A DNA stretch of 43,513 nucleotides from Bradyrhizobium sp. Arg816 (GCF_029989365.1 NZ_JAPRAQ010000042.1:1-43513); one strand, 5' to 3'. Shown: positions 24,881 through 34,761, numbered from the stretch's first letter. Numbers and translations: made by a program. The notes: a model not told the origin generated them from the sequence alone.

Positions 24881-26716
24881 GTGGATTCGCGCAATTTCAA
24901 GATATCCAATGCAGCGCTTGCGCCATCGGTGCAGCATGCCGTTTTGGATGATCAGCAACCGAACCTAGCTGAACAAGGCGCCTTTGAGCAGCGACGGGAT
25001 GCAGCGCGCGTCGCCGATCCCCTTGGGCTTGCCCGACGCCCGGGCCGCAAACCGCCGCCGAATGTGTCTGGCGCGGATTATGATTACATTCACGAGATAG
25101 TGGCCCGTGTCAGTACTCACCGAAAACTGTCAGCGTCGACGGCTGAGAAGTATCTTCAAATGCTTTACAAGGTGGCGGCTTTCCTCGGCAAGCGCGGCCG
25201 GTCGCTCGAAGGCACTGATGATAGTGTACTAAATCAGCTCTCTGATACGGTGTTCAAGGAGAACAAGCACGTCGGTATGGCTTTGCGGGCGCTTCAAGAA
25301 CAGCGCGGAGGTTCACCTGCAGTCAATGTCAGGCGCGTGCGGGCCGCGGCATCGGTGGGTACTGGGCGTACACCTGTTGCTCCAACTGAAGCTGATGCAC
25401 CGCTTATCGAAAGCGTCATAGATGAAGGTATCAAGAGCAAACATTGGGCGCCGGCTACTGCCCAGCATCATGATATTGCCCTCCGGAAGCTGTCGCACAG
25501 TCTCGGCTTGCGGGGCGAGACGCTTGCTGGGACGAGCGATGATGCGCTGGTCGAATTCATCAAGGAGGACTTCCCGAAAAATTGGAGGAGAATGACCGGT
25601 TCAATCTTGGCGCTCGGCAAGCATCGAGGCGGCTCGGAAGGTTCGAAGAAGGGCGCATTCGCATCAGACGGCGTTGATCAGACGAAAAACAGCCCGGTGG
25701 CCGGGCCGTCGAGATTGGATGCCGACCCTGGGGCGCTTTGGCGGCTCCTGGATGATCACGGCGCCCAGCGGCCCGTGATGTCCGAGGATCCCGCACGTCT
25801 GAGACAAGAACAGGAGCTTCGTGATCCAATTGAGGGTGGGTGTGATGACCAATCCACCCTTCTGCCGGCTTCCGTCGATCCGGAGGAATTCACTTCCGGC
25901 CCAGAGAATCTCATCGAGCAACCGGCGAAGCGCAGGCGAGCACTGGAGAGTCAATCATTGCCTTGTTCGGCCTCCGTCGATTCAGGGGGGCTCAGCGTGG
26001 GCGCCGGGCAGTTTGCAGTTGTGGAGCCTTCCCAGTTGCTCGATTATGATTCTGCGCGCTTGGAGCCGGATCGGTTCGCCGGCCACGTCGCAGAATCGGC
26101 AGAGCTAGACGCGTTTACTTTCGTTCCACCGTCGCTGTCTCCGGGGGAGCCGTCGCGCCTGATGAACAATGAACCGGCGCTGTCGGAGCCGGATCAACAC
26201 GCGCAGGAGGGTGCACGGTCGCTAGATGCAGAAGCGTCGGGTGTTGATCGAGCGCACCTTTCTCCTGGGGAGCTTTGGCGGTTGCTAGACGATGAACCCA
26301 CGCTACCGCTGCCGGATCTGCTATTTCATCGTCACGCAGGCTCGATAGATCCCAATGTTTTCAGTTCTGAGTTCCTGCCGCCTCCAAGGGAGCTTACTCG
26401 GCTGCGCGATGATACGCCCGCACCAGATGGACTGAACGAGTTAGGCGGCCACATGCTGGTTATGGCCGATCGCAAGGCACTCGATTTCGAGTATCTGCCA
26501 TTCTCACCAGGCGAACTCCGCGGACTGTTGGATGATGAGCGCGCAACGTCCAGCCTGGATCAGCCGGCCAGCAATTTGCCGGCTTCGACTGATCCAGATG
26601 CGCTTCTACTCAGCGAGGAGCAGATGCCGCCAGGAGAGCTCTGGCGACTGCTTGATGATGAGCCGGCGTCCTCGGCGGCCGATCAAGCGCCTCGCCTCTT
26701 GCCCGGGGACTATTAG
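24881..26716 (+). CDS. Probable type III effector with LWRLLDD repeats
   Basis: The frame is open from 24785, but a tts box lies inside that stretch. The better start is the GTG at 24881, with ACGAGAGG 5 bp upstream, giving 611 residues. The N-terminal half holds two copies of an 80-residue helical module (DYDYIHEIVARVSTHRKLS with TAEKYLQMLYK; then APLIESVIDEGIKSKHW with TAQHHDIALRK). These somewhat resemble repeats in rhizobial Ulp-type effectors, but no protease domain is present. The acidic, proline-rich C-terminal half has about seven degenerate copies of P-G-E-L-W-R-L-L-D-D-E-P at roughly 45-residue spacing, the last shortly before the end. There is no signal peptide or membrane segment. 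Function unknown. Confidence 0.7.
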   Translation: MDSRNFKISNAALAPSVQHAVLDDQQPNLAEQGAFEQRRDAARVADPLGLARRPGRKPPPNVSGADYDYIHEIVARVSTHRKLSASTAEKYLQMLYKVAAFLGKRGRSLEGTDDSVLNQLSDTVFKENKHVGMALRALQEQRGGSPAVNVRRVRAAASVGTGRTPVAPTEADAPLIESVIDEGIKSKHWAPATAQHHDIALRKLSHSLGLRGETLAGTSDDALVEFIKEDFPKNWRRMTGSILALGKHRGGSEGSKKGAFASDGVDQTKNSPVAGPSRLDADPGALWRLLDDHGAQRPVMSEDPARLRQEQELRDPIEGGCDDQSTLLPASVDPEEFTSGPENLIEQPAKRRRALESQSLPCSASVDSGGLSVGAGQFAVVEPSQLLDYDSARLEPDRFAGHVAESAELDAFTFVPPSLSPGEPSRLMNNEPALSEPDQHAQEGARSLDAEASGVDRAHLSPGELWRLLDDEPTLPLPDLLFHRHAGSIDPNVFSSEFLPPPRELTRLRDDTPAPDGLNELGGHMLVMADRKALDFEYLPFSPGELRGLLDDERATSSLDQPASNLPASTDPDALLLSEEQMPPGELWRLLDDEPASSAADQAPRLLPGDY

Positions 26717-27226
26717 AAGTGCGAGCCACTGTCCAAGACGCTGAACTTGGATCGCTAAAGCTCCAGCAAACTGCAACGCTTTTGGCTTGTATTGGTCGTA
26801 GTGCGTTAGGTTTCGGCGATTTAACTCGCGCCATCACTTGCCGAGCGAGCGTCAGACAGTGCGCTTTAATGGCTGAACCGCAGCGACTGTGTCGGCTGAG
26901 GGGCGGTCCCGTTAATTCTTTTGGTTTGAGGCTTCGGCCGAACGTAGATGCGATGGAGCGCGCGGATTCCATATAGTTGTGCCTATAATTAAATGCGCAG
27001 GCATAATTCATGAAGCGCTTCGAGTTCTCGAAGCAGCGCACAACGCCTTATCTATTTGGGCGCACATGCAAGGTGCTACTGCGCGACCGCAAGGTCCGGA
27101 CTTCTGCTGCGTCTTACAAATGTCATCTTGCGCAGGCCACTGACACGCGCGACGGCTCGATTGAGCCAGCGCTCCATACCAGATCGCAACGGGCACAGAT
27201 GCCCGTGACAAAGCACGAGGAGGTCG
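26717..27226. other. Region upstream of the polygalacturonase gene
   Basis: No supported gene; the short frames lack motifs. It holds a perfect 8-bp inverted repeat, GCTTCGAG-TT-CTCGAAGC (27017-27034), about 195 bp before the polygalacturonase start, a possible operator. I found no tts box here. Confidence 0.4.
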
Positions 27227-28525
27227 ATGACAAAGCGTTTTCGCAACTGGGCCCTATTGTCCATACTCACTTCCATGCTTGTCTTCCCCGCCGCGAAAGC
27301 GCAAGACCGCCGGATTATCAGCGAACCTGTTGCACCTCATACGGTGTGCGACCGTCCCGTGCCGTCTGGGAAGCAAGATACGGCCATGTTGCAAGATGCC
27401 ATCGACCAATGCCCTTCCGGAGCCGCCGTGTATTTAGGGCGTGGTGAGTTCCGGTCAGGCCCACTCGAGATGAAGTCGGGCGTGACCTTATGGGTCGGAC
27501 GCGGTGCGACGCTGATCGCCATCCCAGAACCTGCTGCTTACGACAAGGGTCTCGGACAATGTGGGCGCATTGCGCAAAAGGGCGACGGTTGCCGGCCATT
27601 CATCAGCTTTACTAAAACCCGTGGCGGCGGCATCTACGGAGAGGGCATCATCGATGGTCAGGGCGGCGCATTGATTGCCGGCAGTGCGGAAACATGGTGG
27701 CAGCTAGCCCGGCGCGCCCAAGCCGAGGGCGGCAACCAGAACGCCCCGCGCTTGATCCAGATCGATCAAGCGCAGGACATCACGTTCTCTGGTGTCACCT
27801 TGCGCAACGCGCCCAATTTTCATGTCGCGATGAACCGGGGCGAAAGTGCCACGTTTTGGGGCCTCACGATCGATTCGCCGGCGGATGCCCGCAACACTGA
27901 TGGCATCGACCTTGGCGCGAGTCAGGATGTGACCATCACCCACAGCTTAATCCGTACGGGGGACGACAACGTCGCAATCAAGGCCGGGGACAATGGCTCA
28001 AGCAGGCATATCTCGGTCATTGATAATTATTTCGGCTGGGGGCATGGCATGTCGATCGGCAGTGAAGTGAATTCCGGAGCCAGAGACATATTGGTACGTA
28101 ATCTGACGTTGGATGGTACGACGTCGGGCCTGCGCATCAAGAGCGATGTTAGTCGAGGCGGTCTCGTCGAAGGTGTGACTTACGAGTACGTGTGCCTGAG
28201 GGGCAACCGGTGGCCGGTGTCTTTCGACGCAAAATATGATCCGCGCGCTCAAGGCACGAGGATTCCGGTCTATCGGCAAATCGTTCTTCGTCATGTGCAT
28301 GGTGACACGGGTGTATTGCTGATGCGCGGCCTAGACGAGGGGCATGCACTTGACGTGACACTCGAAGATGTCCGATTTTCCAGCTCCGCGACTTGGCAAG
28401 TTGAGCATGCGAAAGTCACCGCAAATCACTCTGACGTATCGCCGCCGCTGCCGGGGCGAGCGACGGGGCCGCTGCTGCGCGGGTCGGAGGTATGTTCCAG
28501 CGCATTCCGCGACGGCAAACGGTAA
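27227..28525 (+). CDS. Secreted polygalacturonase, GH28
   Basis: This 432-residue glycoside hydrolase family 28 enzyme would cut alpha-1,4-linked galacturonic acid in plant pectin. The signal peptide is clear (ALLSILTSMLVFPAAKA then Q). All active-site motifs are present in order: NTDG (with the catalytic Asp), GDDN (Asp-Asp pair), GHGMS (His) and RIKS (Arg-Lys). The right-handed beta-helix pattern is visible in DGIDLGASQDVTITHSLI. CGAGGAGG precedes the ATG. A secreted pectin methylesterase lies 240 bp downstream on the same strand, which suits stepwise pectin breakdown, since polygalacturonases prefer demethylated pectin. Confidence 0.9.
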   Translation: MTKRFRNWALLSILTSMLVFPAAKAQDRRIISEPVAPHTVCDRPVPSGKQDTAMLQDAIDQCPSGAAVYLGRGEFRSGPLEMKSGVTLWVGRGATLIAIPEPAAYDKGLGQCGRIAQKGDGCRPFISFTKTRGGGIYGEGIIDGQGGALIAGSAETWWQLARRAQAEGGNQNAPRLIQIDQAQDITFSGVTLRNAPNFHVAMNRGESATFWGLTIDSPADARNTDGIDLGASQDVTITHSLIRTGDDNVAIKAGDNGSSRHISVIDNYFGWGHGMSIGSEVNSGARDILVRNLTLDGTTSGLRIKSDVSRGGLVEGVTYEYVCLRGNRWPVSFDAKYDPRAQGTRIPVYRQIVLRHVHGDTGVLLMRGLDEGHALDVTLEDVRFSSSATWQVEHAKVTANHSDVSPPLPGRATGPLLRGSEVCSSAFRDGKR

Positions 28526-28767
28526 GCACGACATCAGCCGCCGTAATCGGGCGGTGAGTTCCGCATTTGGTCCAAAACTACCGGTGTTGACAAAAGTGAG
28601 CCTCATGTACCGACTTCGTTGCGATTGTCCGATGGGGAATGCGAAGGCGACGTGCAGAGTCTGATTTGGCGTGAAAATGTGTCGGCTGGGCTCGGCGGCT
28701 GTCCCGCTGAGATACGCCCTATCAACTGCGCCCAAGGTGCCGCTGACTCAACGAAGTGTAAGATCAC

Positions 28768-29772
28768 ATGGGGATTTTCGTTCGCCGCGCTGTACTTCTG
28801 GCGGGATGTTTCTGCATCCCGTCGGCGTCCGCTCAGCCACTGTTGGTGTCGCATGCTGAAAATGCAGACTATCATTCCGTACAGCAAGCCATCGACGCAT
28901 TGCCGGCGGAAGGCGGAGATGTCCTGATCAAGCCGGGCATCTATCGTGAGAAGGTCAAAATCTCCAAATCCGGCGTTCATCTCTCAGGGACTGGTAGCAA
29001 TCCGGAGGATACCGTCATTGTGTATGGCGACGGCGCCATCAATGTAGGAGGAACCGTCCGCTCGGCGACGTTGAGTGCCACTGGCGATGACATCCGGCTC
29101 GAGAATCTGACCATACAGAACGACTACGCCCTCAATCCGGCCAATCCACCCTCGCAAGGGGTTGCACTGTCCCTTACCGGAGACAAGGACGTCGTTACGC
29201 GCGTCCGCCTGCTCGGCGCCCAGGACACGCTGTTTGCCGGCAAGGGTCCAAACGGCAGAATGTCACGCCAATACTTCTCGAACTGCTACATCGAAGGGCA
29301 TGTCGATTTCGTGTTTGGCAACGCCAAGGCCTGGTTCCGGCAATGTGAGTTGCACGGCATCGCCAATCAAGCGGTCGTCTTTACCGCACAGAGCAAGGCT
29401 GCTCCCGATGAGGACAGCGGCTATGTTTTTGATCATTGCAGCCTAAGTGCCGACCCTGCCGCGCGCGACATCGCGCTTGGCCGCCCTTGGCGGCCCTACG
29501 CCACAGTGGTTTTCCTGTCGACAAAGATAGATGCGCAGGTCGTTGCGGAAGGCTGGCGCGAATGGGCTCCCGGCAAGACCAACTCCTTGAGCACGAGCTA
29601 TTATGCCGAATATAGATCCTTCGGGGCCGGGGCTAACCCCTCAGGCCGCGAACCTCACTCCCATCAACTGACCGATAGCGAAGCCTCGAGATGGTCGCTA
29701 AGCGTGTTCTTCGGAGGTGCCACAGATTGGCTGCCAACGGAACGACATCGAGGGAACACAAAGCAACACTGA
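28768..29772 (+). CDS. Secreted pectin methylesterase, CE8
   Basis: This 334-residue pectinesterase removes methyl esters from homogalacturonan. A signal peptide ending near SASA-Q is present. Catalytic landmarks are all visible: PGIYREKV, the Gln-Asp of LGAQDTLFAG, the Asp of HVDFVFGNA, and LGRPWRPYATVVF with the substrate-binding Arg and Trp. The last 35 residues are polar and not conserved in the family. It follows the polygalacturonase gene by 242 bp with no recognised gene between them, so co-expression is likely but a separate promoter is possible. Confidence 0.9.
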   Translation: MGIFVRRAVLLAGCFCIPSASAQPLLVSHAENADYHSVQQAIDALPAEGGDVLIKPGIYREKVKISKSGVHLSGTGSNPEDTVIVYGDGAINVGGTVRSATLSATGDDIRLENLTIQNDYALNPANPPSQGVALSLTGDKDVVTRVRLLGAQDTLFAGKGPNGRMSRQYFSNCYIEGHVDFVFGNAKAWFRQCELHGIANQAVVFTAQSKAAPDEDSGYVFDHCSLSADPAARDIALGRPWRPYATVVFLSTKIDAQVVAEGWREWAPGKTNSLSTSYYAEYRSFGAGANPSGREPHSHQLTDSEASRWSLSVFFGGATDWLPTERHRGNTKQH

Positions 29773-29929
29773 CGGTGAGGAAACGACGGTGCTCCTTGGA
29801 TAAATGACGGAGGAGAGGAGATAGACAGCGGCGCGGGCTATCACGCCTCACCGACATCGCTGGGCTCCGTCGTCAGAGGACAATTTGTGGGAATTCGAAA
29901 CCCTTCAAACGGTTAATCACGAAAGGGGA

Positions 29930-30020
29930 CCCCCCTCAGCAGCGTTCGATAGCCGAGTGCTTGATGAACGCGATGTACGTTGTAGAAGGCGATCAAGTTC
30001 ACGATGCCTGCCTTGCCTTG
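29930..30020 (-). pseudogene. IS3-family transposase OrfB, C-terminal scrap
   Basis: The minus strand reads VNLIAFYNVHRVHQALGYRT, the conserved last block of IS3-type integrase domains (usual YN..RPHQALGYRTP). Nothing else of the gene is visible upstream, so this is a short relic. The adjoining GGGGACCCCC (29935-29944 region) may be part of the IS end. Confidence 0.6.
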
Positions 30021-30595
30021 CCTCGCGGCGATCGGCAGAGCCCTTGAGATAGGTGAGTGGCGCGGGGCGCTGCAGCCCCGGGCTATGTCAGAAGCGGCCG
30101 TGACCCCCGCGATTTCATCGGGGTCTCATGATCAATCGTTGATCCGGCACCACCGAGCCAATAGGCTTGGACGGGTCGCTTCAGCGTCGAACCCCTTTCA
30201 TACAGCCACCGAGTGTGCCGGAAAGGCTTGTACTTTTCATGTTGCCCCTCGAACAGCGGAGGGATCGATCGTGCGCAACTCCTGTTGAAGCTTCGAAAAT
30301 GGAACTGCGGGTAGTAGCGACTCAGCCGTCCTGGATAGAACCGTTTGGCATTTCCACGAACTCACCGCTGGGGCCGGCAGCCGCCACGTGCGCACGGTCT
30401 TGCTGTATCCTTTTTCCTGCCCTTCTTCCTGATCGCTGCGCGGAACGAAACGAACCGCTCATCATTCGATTGTTCGCCATGCTCGGCCGAAAGCGTTAGC
30501 CAGCGAAGTCAAACTGCCGCGTAGCCAGAGCAAAGCTCTGGGTGGTTCCGTCCGCCACTTCCGATGCGCCGTTGAAGCCCACTGAGACGTTCGGG
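30021..30595. other. Spacer
   Basis: About 570 bp without a supported gene; only short frames without motifs. Confidence 0.3.
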
Positions 30596-31219
30596 CTAGC
30601 TCGCGCGTACCACGGTCTTCAGGTACTGGTAGGCCTTGATGATCTCGACCAGGCGATCCTCCGTGGAGCGGTCGCCGCCATTGGCATCGGGATGGTGCCG
30701 CTTGGCCAACGCCTTGTACTTCGCCTTGATCTCGCCGAGCGTCGCATTGGCATTCAGGCCCATCACTTGCAACGCTTTGCCTTCGGCATTGAAAATCTTG
30801 CGCGCCCCGGGCTTGGCCTCCGCGCGCTGGCGGGCACCGGCGCGTCCGTTCAGCTCGACGAGCGTGCAGAGGGCATGCCAGTCGTCCTCGTAATTGGCAG
30901 TGCTGCCGGTTATTTTGCGGGCGCTGATGTTCTCGCCGATCTTCCAGGTCGGACGATGGCCAGTCAGCGCGTCTTTCTGGTAGCGCGCGACCGCTTCAGC
31001 GTCCATCCCCGAGAAGAAATTGTAGGACTGATTGTATTGGCGAACATGGTCGATGCAGAAGCGCCAATAGGCGCGCGCATTCTCGCGGCCCTTGGGCGCG
31101 GGATGGGTAGCCTTGTTCTGGCAACCAGGCCATTCGCATAGCGCCGCGGTCTGGCGCTCCCGCGCTTTCTGCTTATTGATACGAATGGAGGCGAAGATTT
31201 CGGATGTGTCGATCAACAT
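30596..31219 (-). CDS. J-domain (DnaJ-like) protein
   Basis: This 207-residue protein ends in a J-domain (about 150-205): ATLGEIKAKYKALAKRHHPD with the HPD tripeptide at 176-178 that stimulates Hsp70 ATPase, then EIIKAYQYLK. The N-terminal part has a possible zinc site (CEWPGC at 28-33, His39, Cys55, His58) and an aromatic-rich region typical of this alphaproteobacterial J-protein group. Without G/F or full zinc-finger regions it is a class III J-protein. It stands alone and seems intact. Confidence 0.8.
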   Translation of the reverse strand: MLIDTSEIFASIRINKQKARERQTAALCEWPGCQNKATHPAPKGRENARAYWRFCIDHVRQYNQSYNFFSGMDAEAVARYQKDALTGHRPTWKIGENISARKITGSTANYEDDWHALCTLVELNGRAGARQRAEAKPGARKIFNAEGKALQVMGLNANATLGEIKAKYKALAKRHHPDANGGDRSTEDRLVEIIKAYQYLKTVVRAS

Positions 31220-31403
31220 GACCTGGCTCCGTTGGCGGAGCGGCAGTTAACAGCGCCGCTTCTATGCTTGTGACCTGGTTGACGGCAAGTTCGGTCTGAC
31301 TCGGCCTCTGCGTCTAGTTAGTGGCATGATGTAGCAGGCACGTCCTAGCAATCGACGTGCCAGGGCTCGCGAGCTTGATTCAGACCATCATCTCTTTGAA
31401 ATT

Positions 31404-31646
31404 TCAGATCGACTCAGAGGCAATTTGCTGTCGGGTTCTGGACATGGAGGTCTTGAACGGCACGGGGGGAGTGCTCTCAAAAGCCAAGCGAAGGCAATGC
31501 TCGGCGGTAATCTGCGCCGCGAGGAACGCGAGCGGCGTCTTCTTAATCCTGTTTAGAAGCTCTGAAAGTCTTCCGTCTTCGTAGCGAAACAGAAAGCGCA
31601 TTGTCTCGATTTCAAAGGCATTCGGAGCCACTCGTTCACGAATCAA
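31404..31646 (-). CDS. Small hypothetical protein
   Basis: The 80-residue frame contains a plausible helical core (AFEIETMRFLFRYEDGRLSE, then LAAQITAEHCLRLAF). I recognise no family and no strong ribosome site, and it lies amid degenerate sequence. It is listed because the composition looks protein-like; a relic is possible. Confidence 0.3.
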   Translation of the reverse strand: MIRERVAPNAFEIETMRFLFRYEDGRLSELLNRIKKTPLAFLAAQITAEHCLRLAFESTPPVPFKTSMSRTRQQIASESI

Positions 31647-33284
31647 CGCAAGTCACAGCATCCGCCGCCGCTGAAGAAGCCCCGGCTCACCAGCCTACTC
31701 AGCAAAGTCTCGAACGATTCGCTGTTGGAGCGGGTGGATGCTGGCGCTGGCACGGCAGCCGGGATCGTAGGAGGTGCTTGGCAAGGCGCTGGTCCACGTC
31801 CCGGATGCAGCTCTATATGGTTATGTCGAGACAATTCGTTTGCGGGGCGGGTTGGTGCAGCTGGATCCCATGCAACACCAGTTTATCACCAATTGCCTCA
31901 GAGCATCGGGTGCCGAAGCGTCACCCAGCGCGGCGATGTCGCCTTTGGACAACCGCTTTCGAGCCCTCGCGCCTTTGGCGACGACGGGAAATGCACCGTG
32001 AATCAGAAATTGGATCTCGATTATGCCGTCGTCGGGTACTGGAATGCATGACCCAAAACAAGCGAGACGAAATGATCGTGTCGATCACTCAGCGAATATC
32101 CGTCCTTGAGGATCGGGCAGGAGAGCATTTCAGACATCGTGCATGAGCACAACCAGCTTGCTGTCGGAGTTGCACCCCTATGCGCATGCAGGACTGCCGG
32201 CCCGCAGCGGCGGCGATTGGCTGTCGGCAGCGGCACTGTATTTGCCCGAAAAGTTGCAGAGCCCGGACCTCACGCTTCTGTACGAAACAGTTCTGCGAAT
32301 CTATAAAGCGAGCCTCGGCCAACACGTGAAATAGCAATCGGTGCGAGTTCGTCATTAAGTCGAAGCCCATGATCGATTCAAACTCTCCCTCCGCGGCTTT
32401 GCCCGCGCAAATCATCGTTGCCGCCGGTAGCCCTGCCCAATAGAGACCAGAAGGTCGCCTTGACCGAAGGTGTCGCGTTTGCCTGTCGCGCCGTCGCCCG
32501 TATTCTTATTTGCAGATCGGTATCTGCGGTGATCCGGCGGACCAGAGCAGGACCCCCTTAGGGCATGGCGCTCGGCCTGCGAGGCGATTCCGGCTGGCAA
32601 CCCGTCAAACAACTGCTTTGCATCCGGAAGACCGGCGCAGCGATCCCCGGGACCTTTCTGCCCGTTATGTACAAGTGCCCCCATCGCCTGCAGGTCTGCC
32701 TGCACCGTCTCATCATCGGATGCCGAACTAGCTAGCTTCCCCGCAGCAAGAAGTCATATCGAGAGACATAGGCTTGCATGCCGCGTGGTATGCGGCGCGG
32801 TCGCCGACCATGAGGGGGCAGCCCGGCCGTCGGGCTGCTTCGAAATTGGTCGCTAACTTCCAAACTGAATGCGTCGGTCAATTCACTGCTTTCGTCGACT
32901 GCCTGTCGGCAACGCAATAATTTTTTGTCGGGTGTCGGTGGCAGGATTAACCGCTTGCACCCACGTGGTACATGCTCGGAGATACTATAATGCGTTGTGA
33001 GTGCGTTTTTCCGCCCGCCATGAAGATTTTCTGCACAGCTTAGGCTGTGGGCGCGGTTATTCAACGTTCGTGCTGCCAGTGCACCCCGCAAATCTAAGAC
33101 GAGGTATGCAGTCAGTCGTTGATGCGCGCAAAGCGGACGACTGCATTTAAAGAAATTTGTTAACTTTGGCCGACTTACAACCGGAGCGAACACGCAGCCG
33201 CTGCGCATGTATGTCGAGTTATCCGCAGAACCATTCGCATGACTGCGCGCTCGTATTTTTGAGACACTTTGGTCGAGGTTCGAA
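31647..33284. other. Long gene-poor stretch
   Basis: About 1.6 kb. Two short plus-strand frames look mildly protein-like (31774-32001, with VPDAALYGYVETIRLRGGLV; and 32143-32334, with LYLPEKLQSPDLTLLYETVL). They have no family, and one ends where the other cannot continue it. They may be remains of one or two decayed genes. I see no RNA gene here. Confidence 0.3.
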
Positions 33285-33611
33285 ATGCTCAATGTCGTGG
33301 AGTTTCGTCGACCTGGTGCGCCCATGCGGGCAATACAAACGATGGCAATTGCTAAGCGTGACGCGCCACTAGCGCCGTTCGCAATGCCATGTGATTCCGG
33401 TCGAGGTGCAAATCAGCGGCTCAAAGCCGCCCGCGCCAGCGCCAAGCTCACGATCGAGCGTGCGATCGCAACGCTGGAGCAGAACCATCGTCAGATACGA
33501 GCGGCCATACACAAGATTGCCGATGCTTCAGCTAGGGCCAGGCTGGAAACCGATCTCGATCTAATCGAGCGAGAGCTTGCTCTCGCCAAACGGAAATCTT
33601 CCAGCCTTTAG
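33285..33611 (+). CDS. Hypothetical protein with helical C-terminus
   Basis: The 108-residue frame has a basic, mixed N-terminus and a strongly helical C-terminal half (ASAKLTIERAIATLEQNHRQ, then ARLETDLDLIERELALAKRK). It may be a small coiled-coil protein. The start is uncertain: Met14 and Met21 are alternatives. No family recognised. Confidence 0.4.
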   Translation: MLNVVEFRRPGAPMRAIQTMAIAKRDAPLAPFAMPCDSGRGANQRLKAARASAKLTIERAIATLEQNHRQIRAAIHKIADASARARLETDLDLIERELALAKRKSSSL

Positions 33612-33697
33612 GGCTGACGTTCCTAGCCAGGCGATGCGATCGCTGCACAAGTCCATTCAAGGTAAGACAACCACCCTTTAGCGGAGAGCCACAAGAA

Positions 33698-33955
33698 GTG
33701 TTTGCAAACATCAAAATCACAGGTCGATTGATGGCCGGCTTTGGATCGCTTCTTCTGATGTCCGTGGCAATTGTCGATTACTCGAACCATGCCGTCCGGA
33801 GCGCGAGCGGATCGCTGGCGACTGTGGTTCGCCAGAAAGACCACGTAGCTGAAGATGAGCGCATCGAAAAACACGTATTTGAAGCTCGGATGCATGTATG
33901 GATGGCCTTGGCAGCCGATGATCCGTCGCATTGGGAGAAGGCCGCAGACACCTAG
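33698..33955 (+). pseudogene. Methyl-accepting chemotaxis protein, N-terminal fragment
   Basis: A GTG start is followed by FANIKITGRLMAGFGSLLL, the usual first membrane helix of bacterial chemoreceptors. The beginning of a periplasmic four-helix sensor domain follows (EARMHVWMALAADDPSHW), then a stop at residue 86. The second membrane helix, HAMP and signalling domains are absent downstream. It is therefore a truncated remnant. Confidence 0.6.
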
Positions 33956-34098
33956 GGCCGCAAACACCTGGCGGGCTGAGACAACGAACCGGGTTGAGGA
34001 CGGCCTAGGAGTGGCCGGGGCCGGAATGTGCTCTATTTGGCTCGCTCAAAAGGACCGATTCGGGACGATGCTGGTAAGTCATTGATGTTATGGTAAAA

Positions 34099-34155
34099 TT
34101 GTTTCGTAACTTAGCTCTTGTAGAGTGTCAGAAGTCCTCCTATGTTTCTGACACT
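34099..34155 (+). promoter_or_regulatory. abiE promoter and inverted-repeat operator
   Basis: A perfect 10-bp inverted repeat, AGTGTCAGAA (34124-34133) and TTCTGACACT (34146-34155), separated by 12 bp, lies just before the abiEi start. A plausible promoter, TTGTTT (34099-34104) and TAGAGT (34121-34126) with 16-bp spacing, overlaps the left arm. AbiEi antitoxins of characterised systems repress their own operon by binding paired inverted repeats, so this is the likely operator. Confidence 0.65.
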
Positions 34156-34167
34156 GGAGTATGTGCC

Positions 34168-34761
34168 ATGACCCCGCTGAGCAGCCAAATTCTAGAATTC
34201 ACCAAAGAACTGCCCGAAGGCGCGCCCATTGCTGCCAAGGCCCTGTTGCATCTTGGAAAGCGGGCTGCCGTCGATCAGGCTCTTTCGCGTCTTACCGAGC
34301 GAGGAAAGCTCCTGCGCGCGAGGCGAGGGGTCTATTTGCGGCCGGTCGAAAGCCGTTTCGGAGTTAGAGCTCCGTCGGTTGAGAAGGTCGTCGAAGAGAC
34401 CAAGGTTCGTAGCGGTGAAACCATTGTGTCCAGCGGAGCTGCGGCAGCTAACCGTCTCGGTTTGACAACGCAGGTCCCTGTTCGCCAGGTTTATCTGACG
34501 TCCGGTCCTTCTCGTGAGCTTCACCTCGGCAAGCAGATCGTGGAGCTCAAGCATGCGCCCGGTTGGCAGCTGGCTCTCGCAAACCGTCGAGCAGGTGAGG
34601 TGGTGCGCGCGCTTGCCTGGATTGGTCCCAAGACGGCACGACAAGCGCTGCGGTCCGTCAGCCAGAAACTCACTCCGGTTGAAGTGAGCGAGCTGAAGTC
34701 CGCCGCCTTTTCATTACCAACTTGGCTTGCTAAACCGGTAAGCGAACTGCGTGTCGGATAA
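34168..34761 (+). CDS. abiEi: AbiEi-type antitoxin and autorepressor
   Basis: This 197-residue protein has an N-terminal winged helix (PIAAKALLHLGKRAAVDQAL, then LTERGKLLRARRGVYLRP) and a C-terminal antitoxin domain. This is the DUF6088/AbiEi organisation. In type IV toxin-antitoxin systems it neutralises AbiEii without binding it and represses the operon. The ATG at 34168 follows GGAG by 8 bp; longer in-frame starts would run through the operator. It overlaps the toxin gene by 11 bp, a usual sign of coupling. A relic of a second copy lies at 40369. Confidence 0.8.
   Translation: MTPLSSQILEFTKELPEGAPIAAKALLHLGKRAAVDQALSRLTERGKLLRARRGVYLRPVESRFGVRAPSVEKVVEETKVRSGETIVSSGAAAANRLGLTTQVPVRQVYLTSGPSRELHLGKQIVELKHAPGWQLALANRRAGEVVRALAWIGPKTARQALRSVSQKLTPVEVSELKSAAFSLPTWLAKPVSELRVG

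Noticed and set aside
28580..28620. TTGACA box before the pectin methylesterase gene as a sigma-70 promoter
   Set aside because: No acceptable -10 box lies 16-18 bp downstream.
30542..31141. Plus-strand open frame of 199 codons
   Set aside because: It is antisense to the J-domain gene, whose HPD motif and length are convincing.
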